Origin: JAJRXR01 sp041402005 | GTDB lineage: Bacteria; Planctomycetota; Phycisphaerae; Phycisphaerales; UBA1924 | Reading direction: 5' to 3' | Assembly: GCA_041402005.1 (NCBI GenBank) | Contig: JAWKTB010000004.1 | Coordinates: 394,327-458,326 of the forward strand | DNA: 64,000 nt | Part shown: positions 46,745-53,597 of the stretch, piece by piece | Layout of the letters: each line of letters opens with the position of its first letter | How positions within the stretch are numbered: position 1 is the stretch's first letter | Position numbers and translations under genes: made by a program | The notes under the pieces: generated by a model | Seen by the model: only the letters and a program-made list of their open reading frames with translations | Told to the model about the DNA's origin: nothing | Databases searched by the model: none

Positions 46745-47527
46745 ATGCGCGCCAAAACCGCGATCCTGCTCACCTTCCTCCTCTGCCTCACCCCCGCCTG
46801 CTCCGGCATCGCCCTCCGCGAGAAGCTCGGCTTCCCCAAACGCGAGCAGCTCGTCAACCGCGTCGAGGAGACCCGCGACGCCCAGGAGGCCGCCAAGACC
46901 CAGTTCGCCACCACCCTCGAGGAGCTCCAGTCCCTGACCGGCGCCGACGCCGGCGACCTCGAGAAGATCTACGACCGCCTCCGCCACGAGCTGGACCGGT
47001 CCGAGTCCCGGGCCGACGCGGTGCGCGAGAAGATCGACTCGGTCGAGCGCGTCGGCAAGGCGCTGTTCAAGGAGTGGGAGGACGAGCTGGACGACTACCA
47101 GTCGAGCGAGCTGCGCCGGGCGAGCGCCGAGCAGCTTGAGGACACCCGCCAGCGCTACGAGGAGCTGACCCGGGCGATGCGCCGGGCGGAGTCGAAGATG
47201 GACCCGGTGCTCGCGGCGTTCGCGGACCAGGTGCTGTTCCTCAAGCACAACCTCAATGCGCGCGCGATCGCGTCACTCGATCGGACGGTCGCGGACCTCG
47301 AGGGGGAGATCGCGACGCTGATCGCGGACATGGAGGCGTCGATCGCGGAGGCGAACGCGTTCATCGTTGAGATGGGCAAGCCCGAGGAGGCGGACGCGGG
47401 GGTCGGCGGGGGGGGGCGGTGGACTGGGATTGGATGTCGCACGCGCGAGCGTCCGCGGGATTTGAATCCCGCGGCTTTGATTTCAGGCGATCGGCGCGTT
47501 CAGGGGCGGGGGGTGGTGCGTTCGTAG
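46745..47527 (+). CDS. DUF2959-like lipoprotein spanning the GC-skew switch
   Basis: 260 residues. Lipoprotein signal (MRAKTAILLTFLLCLTPAC). The body is alpha-helical coiled coil (KREQLVNRVEETRDAQEAAK, YEELTRAMRRAESKMDPVLA, FADQVLFLKHNLNARAIASL), the DUF2959 pattern. The family normally ends near AEANAFIVEMGKPEEAD. The last 35 residues here are an extension running through a repeat-like palindrome (CGCGGGATTTGAATCCCGCGG, arms CGCGGGATT/AATCCCGCG) and overlapping the convergent cupin end by 28 bases. Within the gene, codon ends change from C-rich to G-rich. Confidence 0.85.
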   Translation: MRAKTAILLTFLLCLTPACSGIALREKLGFPKREQLVNRVEETRDAQEAAKTQFATTLEELQSLTGADAGDLEKIYDRLRHELDRSESRADAVREKIDSVERVGKALFKEWEDELDDYQSSELRRASAEQLEDTRQRYEELTRAMRRAESKMDPVLAAFADQVLFLKHNLNARAIASLDRTVADLEGEIATLIADMEASIAEANAFIVEMGKPEEADAGVGGGGRWTGIGCRTRERPRDLNPAALISGDRRVQGRGVVRS

Positions 47528-47934
47528 GGGGCGATGTTGGCCCACTCGGAGGCGTCGGAGCGGGCGACGACGGCGACGACTTCCTCGGTGTCGGACATGT
47601 TGAAGACCTCGTGGGGGACGTCGGGCTCGATGTAGATGAAGTCGCCGGCGTGGTTTTCGACGACCTTGGAGCAGTTGTCGCCGTACTCGTGGCGGACGTG
47701 GCCCTGGACGATGTAGAGCATGAGCTCGAAGCCGACGTGGACGTGGGCCTTGGCGACGCCCTTGGGGGGGATGGTGGCAACGTTCATGGAGAGCTTGGAG
47801 GAGCCGACGTTTTTGGCGGACATGCCGATTTTGTAGTGGATGCCGTTCCAGCCGCGGCAGTTTTGGGAGGCGCGGATGACGGAGATGCCGTCACGGCCTT
47901 CGACGGGGGCGTTGAGGTCGGGGTCGGGGGGCAT
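47500..47934 (-). CDS. Cupin-domain protein
   Basis: 144 residues. Cupin motif 1 is in KAHVHVGFELMLYIVQGHVR (His, His, Glu) and motif 2 in HAGDFIYIEPDVPHEVFNMS (Gly-Asp, His). Single-domain, cytoplasmic, metal site plausible. Ligand unknown. It ends over the extension of the DUF2959 gene. Confidence 0.9.
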   Translation of the reverse strand: MPPDPDLNAPVEGRDGISVIRASQNCRGWNGIHYKIGMSAKNVGSSKLSMNVATIPPKGVAKAHVHVGFELMLYIVQGHVRHEYGDNCSKVVENHAGDFIYIEPDVPHEVFNMSDTEEVVAVVARSDASEWANIAPYERTTPRP

Positions 47935-48022
47935 GGGGAGGTCCTAAGTTCTGAGTCCTGAGTTCAAAGTGCTGAGCAGTTCGCTCTCGTCGGTTTGTTC
48001 GCGGGAGAAGCCTTGGGAGTTC

Positions 48023-48090
48023 GGGCCGGTTGGAAACCGGCCCCACCGGGGGGAGGAAAAGAAAAGGGCGGGCTGGAAGCCCGCCCCTCC
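48023..48090 (-). repeat. Two palindromic repeats after RRM gene 2, one acting as a likely terminator
   Basis: GGGCCGGTTGGAAACCGGCC at 48023-48042 and GGGCGGGCTGGAAGCCCGCC at 48066-48085. Read on the minus strand downstream of the RRM stop (48111), the second gives a GGGCGGGC/GCCCGCCC stem followed by TTTTCTTTT. Confidence 0.75.
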
Positions 48091-48110
48091 GTGAGTCGTA
48101 CGGAGATTGA

Positions 48111-48473
48111 TTACCAGCGGGATCCGCCGCCGCCGCCGCGGCCGCCGCCGTAGCCGCCACCGCCGCCGCCACGGCCGCCGCCGTAGCCGCCGCGTCCACC
48201 ACCACCGCCGCCGCCGCCGGGGCGGTTCTCGCGGGGGCGGGCCTCGTTGACGGTGAGGTCGCGTCCGCCGATGTTCTGGCCGTTGAGGGCCTCGATGGCG
48301 GCGTTGGCCTGCGAGTCATCGGTCATTTCGACGAAGCCGAAGCCGCGTGGGCGGCCGGTTTCGCGGTCCATGACGAGCGTGGCGGAGGCGACTTCGCCGT
48401 GCTGCTCGAACAGCTCGCGGAGCTCGGACTCGGTGGTGCTGAACGAGAGGTTGCCGACGTAAAGCTTCTTCAT
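48111..48473 (-). CDS. RNA-binding protein with one RRM domain and Gly-rich tail, copy 2
   Basis: 120 residues from ATG 48473. RNP2 KLYVGNLSF, RNP1 RPRGFGFVEM, and a glycine-rich tail longer than in copy 1 (two GGYGGGRGGGG units) ending SRW. The leader GCAGAAGGTTTCGGG matches copy 1. It lies in the same frame as the upstream DUF417 gene with no stop between, so a 419-residue read-through ORF exists. The conserved leader and start argue for independent translation. Confidence 0.94.
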   Translation of the reverse strand: MKKLYVGNLSFSTTESELRELFEQHGEVASATLVMDRETGRPRGFGFVEMTDDSQANAAIEALNGQNIGGRDLTVNEARPRENRPGGGGGGGGRGGYGGGRGGGGGGYGGGRGGGGGSRW

Positions 48474-49370
48474 CCCGAAACCTTCTGCATTTGCCCAAGG
48501 ACAGTGATCCGGCGCCTGAACTCGGGCAAGGAGGAGGCCGCGGGCTTCGCGGGGCGCAGTCCGACCTCGGACGGCCCCCACTCGGCGCCCAAGTTTAGCC
48601 GAGTCGGGCGCGGGGGCATAGGGGATCGGGGGCGTGTGGAGGGTGGGGTGGAGAGGTGTGGAAACGGCTGGTGGTGGCTGCTTTTGATCGGGGGGAAGGG
48701 AGAGGAGGGAGGAGAGGGAGCCCTCACCCTGCCCTCTCCCCAGAGGGGAGAGGGTGGAGGCGAAGTCGGCCCTTGGCCTGTCCTCTCGCCGGAGGGGAGA
48801 GGGGGAGGTGAAGGAGCCCCTCACCCTGCCCTCTCCCCGGAGGGGAGAGGGGGGAGGCGGAGTCGGCCCGTGGCCTGTCCTCTCGCCGGAGGGGAGCGGG
48901 TGGGAGGGGGTGTCGTCGCGGACGAGGCCGCCGAGGTAGAGGGCGGCGGCGATGAGGACGACGTTCTTGATGATGTACTGGCCCTCGAGGGTGGGGACGA
49001 AGGGTCGCTGCCAGGTGACGTCGGGGAGGATGACGAGGGGGAGGAATGTGCCGGGCATCTGGAGGAAGAGGAGGAGGATGCCGAGGCGCGTGAGGACGGG
49101 TGGGAGCTTGAGCCAGCGGGCGGGGTCGAGGAGGCAGATGCCGATGGCGACCTCCCACCAGCCGAGGAGGGGGATGAACCAGTCGGGGTCGACGCCCCAG
49201 TAGACGGTGCGTGCGACGAGGTCGGCGGCGGGGCTGACGCCGAGGGGTTTGAGGACGCCGAACCAGATGAAGACGATGGCGAGTCCGACGCGAGCGATGG
49301 GGGCGCCGAGGTGGCGCATGGTGGAGGAGATGCGGCGGTCGAGGGCGTCGAGGGAGCTTGATGGCGACAT
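48111..49370 (-). CDS. DUF417 (YkgB)-like membrane protein whose frame runs on into RRM copy 2
   Basis: ATG 49370. The first 155 residues are a four-helix membrane protein: VGLAIVFIWFGVLKPLG, LLGWWEVAIGICLL, LGILLLFLQMPGTFLPLVIL and EGQYIIKNVVLIAAALYLGG, the DUF417/DoxX-like pattern. After LVRDD the frame enters four translated palindromic repeats (PLPSGERTGHG, PLRGEGRVRG, PLRREDRPRAD, PLGRGQGEGSL) and then a nonsense linker. It joins the RRM protein at MKKLYVG. The true stop was presumably removed by repeat insertion; the functional part ends near 48905. Confidence 0.7.
   Translation of the reverse strand: MSPSSSLDALDRRISSTMRHLGAPIARVGLAIVFIWFGVLKPLGVSPAADLVARTVYWGVDPDWFIPLLGWWEVAIGICLLDPARWLKLPPVLTRLGILLLFLQMPGTFLPLVILPDVTWQRPFVPTLEGQYIIKNVVLIAAALYLGGLVRDDTPSHPLPSGERTGHGPTPPPPSPLRGEGRVRGSFTSPSPLRREDRPRADFASTLSPLGRGQGEGSLSSLLSLPPDQKQPPPAVSTPLHPTLHTPPIPYAPAPDSAKLGRRVGAVRGRTAPREARGLLLARVQAPDHCPWANAEGFGMKKLYVGNLSFSTTESELRELFEQHGEVASATLVMDRETGRPRGFGFVEMTDDSQANAAIEALNGQNIGGRDLTVNEARPRENRPGGGGGGGGRGGYGGGRGGGGGGYGGGRGGGGGSRW
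48720..48902. repeat. Tandem cluster of four CCCTCTCC/GGAGAGGG repeats
   Basis: Alternating CCCTCACCCTGCCCTCTCCC and GGCCTGTCCTCTCGCCGGAG units with GGGGAGAGGG arms. Four units in about 180 bases, inside the extended DUF417 frame. Confidence 0.8.
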
Positions 49371-49371
49371 G

Positions 49372-49524
49372 CGCCATTGTTGACAACAGGCAAGCGGTAC
49401 GCGACTCCGCGAGTGCGGCGCGCATCCCGATCGCCCTTCTCGACGCGGCGAGTTGGCCGAGGTGGATGGCGGGGTGGAGGAGGGTCAGGAAGACCGCGGC
49501 GTCGGCGAGGGTGGCGGGGTAGTC
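49372..49524 (-). pseudogene. Remnant of a DinB-family C-terminus
   Basis: The minus strand encodes DYPATLADAAVFLTLLHPAI followed by HLGQLAASRRAIGMRAAL. This matches the last two helices and the His-x3-Gln ligand region of DinB proteins. No start or N-terminal domain is present, and the frame is continuous with nothing sensible upstream. It lies between the divergent DUF417 and NTF2-like genes. Confidence 0.55.
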
Positions 49525-49533
49525 TGCCGCCGT

Positions 49534-50043
49534 ATGGACGCTCGCGGGATCGTCGATCGGTTCGTTGAGGCGCTGGATCGCGAGGATTTTCAGGCGGCGG
49601 CGCGGGTGATCGCGCCGGGGTGTGCGTACGTGTTTCGCGGGCGCGAGGTGCGCGGGCGTGAGGCGATCGTGGCGTCGTACGCGGACGCTGCGGCGTGGGC
49701 GCGCGAGAGCTTTGATGAGATTCGGTATGAGTCGAAGATCAAAGACGAGGAAGACGGAGAGACAGGCGGGACGCCGGTACCACCTGGAGGAAGAGAGAAG
49801 GAGAAGACGACGGGCGGGACGCCTGTACCACCAGGAGAAGAGGGAGGCAAGAGGCGGTTCCGGGTGCGGTTCGTGGATCTGACACTCCATCGCGGCGTGC
49901 GGCATCGGCACGAGTGCGAGCAGGTCGTGCTTGTTGGGCCGTCGGGGCTGATCGAGCAGATCGAGCACGTGGACCTGCCTGGGGAGCGCGAGCGGCTGGG
50001 GGCGTTTTTCGCGCGGGTGGGCGTGAAGGCGCGGGGAGATTGA
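49534..50043 (+). CDS. NTF2/SnoaL-like protein with two in-frame repeat insertions
   Basis: 169 residues from ATG 49534. NTF2-like fold: VDRFVEALDREDFQAAARVI, SYADAAAWARESFDEIRYES, then after the insertion RVRFVDLTLHRGVRHRHECE, QVVLVGPSGLIEQIEHVD. Between ESKIKDEED and RRFRVRF about 35 residues are foreign: GETGGTPVPPGGREKEKTTG and GTPVPPGEEGGK. GGTPVPP is the direct translation of the GGCGGGACGCCGGTACCACC repeat, present twice. The insertion falls in a loop between helix and strand, so the fold may tolerate it. Confidence 0.85.
   Translation: MDARGIVDRFVEALDREDFQAAARVIAPGCAYVFRGREVRGREAIVASYADAAAWARESFDEIRYESKIKDEEDGETGGTPVPPGGREKEKTTGGTPVPPGEEGGKRRFRVRFVDLTLHRGVRHRHECEQVVLVGPSGLIEQIEHVDLPGERERLGAFFARVGVKARGD
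49761..49834 (+). repeat. Two GGCGGGACGCC repeats inside the NTF2-like gene
   Basis: GGCGGGACGCCGGTACCACC at 49765-49784 and GGCGGGACGCCTGTACCACC at 49813-49832. Same orientation, 48 bases apart, so both keep the same reading frame. Confidence 0.85.
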
Positions 50044-50085
50044 GGCTCGGCAGGGAGAGGGAGGGAGAGCGACGAGAAGCGGGAG

Positions 50086-50150
50086 CCCCTCACCCCGGCC
50101 CTCTCCCCAGAGGGGAGAGGGGGGTGTTGGTCGGGCATCTTGCCCGTGAG
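50086..50150. repeat. GAGAGGG-type and CGGGCATCTTGCCCG-type repeats
   Basis: CCCCTCACCCCGGCCCTCTC at about 50089, arms GGGGAGAGGG, followed by GGTCGGGCATCTTGCCCGTG at 50129-50148. They fill the gap between the NTF2-like gene and the next gene. Confidence 0.75.
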
Positions 50151-50276
50151 ACGGGGCAAGACGTGCGGGTTGGGCGGGCGCCCCTCTGTGGAGGGGGGTT
50201 GGTTTTGGAGCCCTCGGGGGTGGGGTGGGATAGGCTCTGGCGTGGGCCTTGGCCTTTCCGGCCGGTTTCTGGAGCG

Positions 50277-51536
50277 ATGCTCCCGGAGTTCAGAAACGTG
50301 GGCGTGAGCCCGAGCACAACGACATTCGAGGGGGAGGTCGGGCGGGCCCTGGCGGAGTTCCAGGACGCGCTGGGGGTGTGCGCGACGGCGGTGATGGGTG
50401 ACGGGGACTGGCGCCCGGCGGATCTGGCGCGGCGCACCGGGCTGGACACGAAGCTGGCGTGGAAGCTGCATCGGATCCTGTCGAGCGAGGCGGCGATGGC
50501 GTGCGGGCCTTACGTGCCCGGGCGTCGCGGGCTGTCGATCATGGCCGAGGCGTTGGCGGAGGCGGGGGCGCCGCGGGAGAAGGTTGCGGAGCTGAACGAG
50601 GCGGCCGAGACGTTCCTGTCGCTGGTGCGTCGGCACGGGGGATCGCGTCGGGCGTTCGACGCGCTGCTGGCGGAGCACGGCGAGTCCGGGGCGGAGCGGA
50701 GCGACCTCGAGCAGCGCCGCCTGGCGTACGAGGGGTCGAGCTACATCTGGGGCGTGCGGGCGGCGACGAACCTGGCGACGTTCATCGTTGCGCCCAGCGA
50801 AGAGAAGGACATGCTGGACATCGCCCTGATCCGCGCGGTGTACGACCTGCAGCGGGTGCGGAAGAAGGTGTCGTGGCGGCTGGCGCGGATGTTCTTCCAG
50901 ACGCCCCAGAAGGGCGTGCGGAAGGTGGAGCGTCGGGAGGCGATCAACCCGAAGCGGCGTGGGACGCCGGTGACGGAGGAGCTGCCGCTGCTCGACGAGT
51001 TCTGCACGTCGCCGATGCCCGAGTACGAGCGGATCGAGAGCGCGCAGGGCGTGGTGGAGTATCAGCTCGCGGAGGCGGAGGTGGGGACACAGGGGTCGGT
51101 GACGTGCGTGATGGGCGAGGTGGTGCGGGCGTGCCAGACGCGGTACTCGGATGACGAGACGCCGCTCCGGATCCGGTTCGGGCTGAGGACGCCGGCGGAG
51201 CTGGGGGTGGTGGATCTGTTGATGCACCAGGATCTGTTTCACCGGGCGGCGCCGCGGGTGAAGCTGATGAGTGATTTGTTCGCGGGCGAGGCGCACTCGC
51301 CGTACCAGGTGGCGGACGAGCTGCCGACGCCCGAGCGGCTGGAGGTGCTGGGGGCGGACGTGCGTCGGGCGGGGCTGCGCGAGGCGCCCGAGTACGTGGC
51401 GATGCTGGAGAGGTCGCTCGAGTGGCTGGGGTGGGAGCGGGAGGCGTTCGACATCTACCGCTTCCGGATGGCGTACCCGCCGATCCCGACGACGCTGATG
51501 TACATCTATGACGCGGCGCTGGCGCGCCGCCCGTAG
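50277..51536 (+). CDS. Helix-turn-helix-like protein of unknown function
   Basis: 419 residues from ATG 50277; a GTG at 50301 is an alternative start. The N-terminal part looks like a winged-helix DNA-binding region (WRPADLARRTGLDTKLAWKL, HRILSSEAAM). The remainder, about 300 residues, is alpha/beta with LAYEGSSYIWGVRAATNLAT, TEELPLLDEFCTSPMPEYER and DIYRFRMAYPPIPTTLMYIY. I do not recognise a named family. Possibly a planctomycete regulator with a ligand-binding C-terminal domain. Confidence 0.78.
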   Translation: MLPEFRNVGVSPSTTTFEGEVGRALAEFQDALGVCATAVMGDGDWRPADLARRTGLDTKLAWKLHRILSSEAAMACGPYVPGRRGLSIMAEALAEAGAPREKVAELNEAAETFLSLVRRHGGSRRAFDALLAEHGESGAERSDLEQRRLAYEGSSYIWGVRAATNLATFIVAPSEEKDMLDIALIRAVYDLQRVRKKVSWRLARMFFQTPQKGVRKVERREAINPKRRGTPVTEELPLLDEFCTSPMPEYERIESAQGVVEYQLAEAEVGTQGSVTCVMGEVVRACQTRYSDDETPLRIRFGLRTPAELGVVDLLMHQDLFHRAAPRVKLMSDLFAGEAHSPYQVADELPTPERLEVLGADVRRAGLREAPEYVAMLERSLEWLGWEREAFDIYRFRMAYPPIPTTLMYIYDAALARRP

Positions 51537-51568
51537 GGTCTGACTCAACCGACGCGTTTCGTGGGCCG

Positions 51569-51793
51569 ATGACCGGGCGGCGAGTGGTTCGCCCGGGGGC
51601 CCGCGGGATGGGGTACGTGATCGCGGCGTTCTGCGTGCTGGTCGCGCTGGTGGGCGCGGGGCTGGTGTTGCTGCCGACGGTCGCGGTGCTGGGAGCGCTG
51701 GCGGCGTCGCAGGTGATTGCGCTCGCCGGGGCTTCGGCGACGGGGCGGGCGCTGGCGCAGGCGGCTGAGGCGGGATCGTTCGGCGCGGAGTGA
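51569..51793 (+). CDS. Small membrane protein
   Basis: 74 residues. Two hydrophobic segments (GYVIAAFCVLVALVGAGLVL and LPTVAVLGALAASQVIALAG) after a basic start. No family recognised. It starts 32 bases after the previous stop, so it is probably co-transcribed. Confidence 0.55.
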   Translation: MTGRRVVRPGARGMGYVIAAFCVLVALVGAGLVLLPTVAVLGALAASQVIALAGASATGRALAQAAEAGSFGAE

Positions 51794-51810
51794 TTGAAAG
51801 AGGCGGGAGA

Positions 51811-51980
51811 GACGGGCGGGACGCCCGTGCCACCGAGCGTGAGGAGACGGCGGGCGGGACGCCCACCCCACCAGCAGCGTGAGCGTGTAGTCTGTCGGCG
51901 TGCGGATCTGACAACGGGCGGGACGCCCGTTCCACCGGCCGAGCGACAACGGGCGGGACGCCCGTTCCACCGGCCGAGCG
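51811..51980 (+). repeat. Four GGGCGGGACGCCCG repeats, the last two a perfect 35-base tandem duplication
   Basis: Units at about 51813, 51850, 51911-51945 and 51946-51980. The last two are identical over 35 bases, beginning ACAACGGGCGGGACGCCCGT and ending CCGGCCGAGCG. They fill the gap before the MscS gene and end just before its ribosome site. Confidence 0.85.
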
Positions 51981-51991
51981 ACGGAGCACGC

Positions 51992-52966
51992 ATGCACGGG
52001 GTGTCGGGACAGATCTACACGCTGGGCGAGGCGGCGAGCGGGGCGGGCGGCGCGTCATCGAATGGCGGGATCGGCGACGCCCTGCAACGGGCGGGCGAGG
52101 TCGCGTCGACGGTCTGGAACTTCAAGCTCTTCACGATCAACGACACGGACGTGACGGTCGATCAGCTCGTGATCGCGGCGATCGTGCTGGTGGTCGGGCT
52201 GGTGGCGGCGAGGGTGGTGAGCCGTCACGTGGGCCAGCGCGTGCTTCCGCGGATGAAGATCGACCGGGGGCCGGCGTCGGCGATCCAGACGATCATTTAC
52301 TACGTCTCGGTCGTGCTGGTGGTGATGCTGGCGATGAACATGGCGGCGGTGCCGCTGACGGTGTTCACGATCTTCGGCGGGGCGATGGCGCTGGGGATCG
52401 GGTTCGGCAGCCAGAACATCGTGAACAACTTCATCTCGGGGCTGATCCTGCTGATCGAGCGCCCGCTGACAGTGGGGCAGCTCGTCGAGGTGGGCGGGAT
52501 GATGGGGGTCGTGCAGAAGATCGGGGCGCGTTCGACGACGGTGCAGGGGTATGACGGGAAGACGATCGTGATCCCGAACTCGACGCTGCTCGAGCAGGCG
52601 GTGACGAACTACGACCGCCCGGACGAGATGTACCGGAGCCAGATCGCGGTCGGCGTCGCGTACGGGTCGGACACGAAGGCGGTGCGCGATCTCTTGGAGC
52701 GGGCGGGGGACGAGCACAAGCGGGTGCTGGACAACCCGTCGCGGGTGGTGCTGTTCAAGGAGTTCGGGGACAACGCGCTGGCGTTCGAGCTGCACTGCTG
52801 GATCAGGCCGTCGTCGGTGCAGGAGCGGTACGAGATCGAGAGCGACCTGCGGTTCCGGATCGATGAGCTGTGCCGGGAGGCGGGGGTGACGATCGCGTTC
52901 CCGCAGCGGGACGTGCACCTGGACACGCTGGCGCCTCTGGAGGTGCGGGTGACGCAGGCGGGGTGA
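51992..52966 (+). CDS. Small-conductance mechanosensitive channel (MscS family)
   Basis: 324 residues from ATG 51992 behind ACGGAG; the frame is open further upstream, but only through translated repeats. Membrane helices VDQLVIAAIVLVVGLVAARV and AIQTIIYYVSVVLVVMLAMN. The pore-lining helix with small residues is TIFGGAMALGIGFGSQNIVN followed by NFISGLILLIERP. The beta domain has VEVGGMMGVVQKIGARSTTV and PNSTLLEQAVTNYDRPDE. It releases solutes on hypo-osmotic shock. Note the betaine-type uptake system at 34.9-37.3 kb as the opposite response. Confidence 0.96.
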   Translation: MHGVSGQIYTLGEAASGAGGASSNGGIGDALQRAGEVASTVWNFKLFTINDTDVTVDQLVIAAIVLVVGLVAARVVSRHVGQRVLPRMKIDRGPASAIQTIIYYVSVVLVVMLAMNMAAVPLTVFTIFGGAMALGIGFGSQNIVNNFISGLILLIERPLTVGQLVEVGGMMGVVQKIGARSTTVQGYDGKTIVIPNSTLLEQAVTNYDRPDEMYRSQIAVGVAYGSDTKAVRDLLERAGDEHKRVLDNPSRVVLFKEFGDNALAFELHCWIRPSSVQERYEIESDLRFRIDELCREAGVTIAFPQRDVHLDTLAPLEVRVTQAG

Positions 52967-52985
52967 GTGGGCGTACGATGGCGTC

Positions 52986-53468
52986 ATGCCCACGATCACC
53001 ACGTTCCTGACGTTCAACGACCGGGCGGAAGAGGCGGCCCGCTTCTACACCTCGGTCTTCCCCAACTCTGAGATCACTCGCATCACGCGGTATCCCGATC
53101 TCGGGCCACAGTCGCCATTCAAGACGGGCGGCGTGATGACCGTCGAGTTCACGCTGGACGGGCGGACATTCACGGCGCTCAACGGCGGGCCTCAGTTCAC
53201 GTTCAACCAGGGGATCTCGATCGCCGTGCTGTGCGATACACAGGAGCAGGTGGACGAGTACTGGGACAAGTTCGTCGAGGCGGGGGGCACGCCGGTGGCG
53301 TGCGGGTGGATCACGGACCACTTCGGTGTGTCGTGGCAGATCGATCCGAAGATGCTGATCGAGCTGGTCTCCGATCCCGACCCGGCCACGGCGGGCAAGG
53401 CGATGCGGGCGATGATCACGATGGTGAAGATCGACAGCGGTGAGATCGAGCGGGCAATGAAGGGCTGA
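52986..53468 (+). CDS. PhnB-like VOC-fold protein
   Basis: 160 residues. MPTITTFLTFNDRAEEAARF, then YTSVFPNSEITRITRY, TVEFTLDGRTFTALNGGPQF, SIAVLCDTQEQVDEYWDKF and GWITDHFGVSWQIDPKML: the single-unit PhnB/3-demethylubiquinone-methyltransferase-like VOC family, whose molecular role is unknown. 19 bases after MscS in the same direction. Confidence 0.93.
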   Translation: MPTITTFLTFNDRAEEAARFYTSVFPNSEITRITRYPDLGPQSPFKTGGVMTVEFTLDGRTFTALNGGPQFTFNQGISIAVLCDTQEQVDEYWDKFVEAGGTPVACGWITDHFGVSWQIDPKMLIELVSDPDPATAGKAMRAMITMVKIDSGEIERAMKG

Positions 53469-53481
53469 GGCGGGCTGCTCT

Positions 53482-53576
53482 GGGCCGGTTGGAAACCGGC
53501 CCCACCGGGGGGAAAGGCCGGCAGCTTGCCCTGTCCTCGTAAAGAAAGAGGGGCGGGCAAGGCGCCCGCCCCTCCG
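53482..53576 (-). repeat. Two palindromic repeats, likely terminator of the SYLF gene
   Basis: GGGCCGGTTGGAAACCGGCC at 53482-53501 and GGGCGGGCAAGGCGCCCGCC at 53551-53570. On the minus strand, 22 bases after the SYLF stop at 53598, the second reads as a GGGCGGGC/GCCCGCCC stem followed by TCTTTCTTT. Confidence 0.75.
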
Positions 53577-53597
53577 AGATGCAGGTGAGCGTGTGGC

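Noticed and set aside
46745..47527. Contig misjoin as the cause of the skew switch
   Set aside because: The DUF2959 reading frame is intact across the change and both sides share repeats and paralogues, so a misjoin is less likely, though long reads would settle it.
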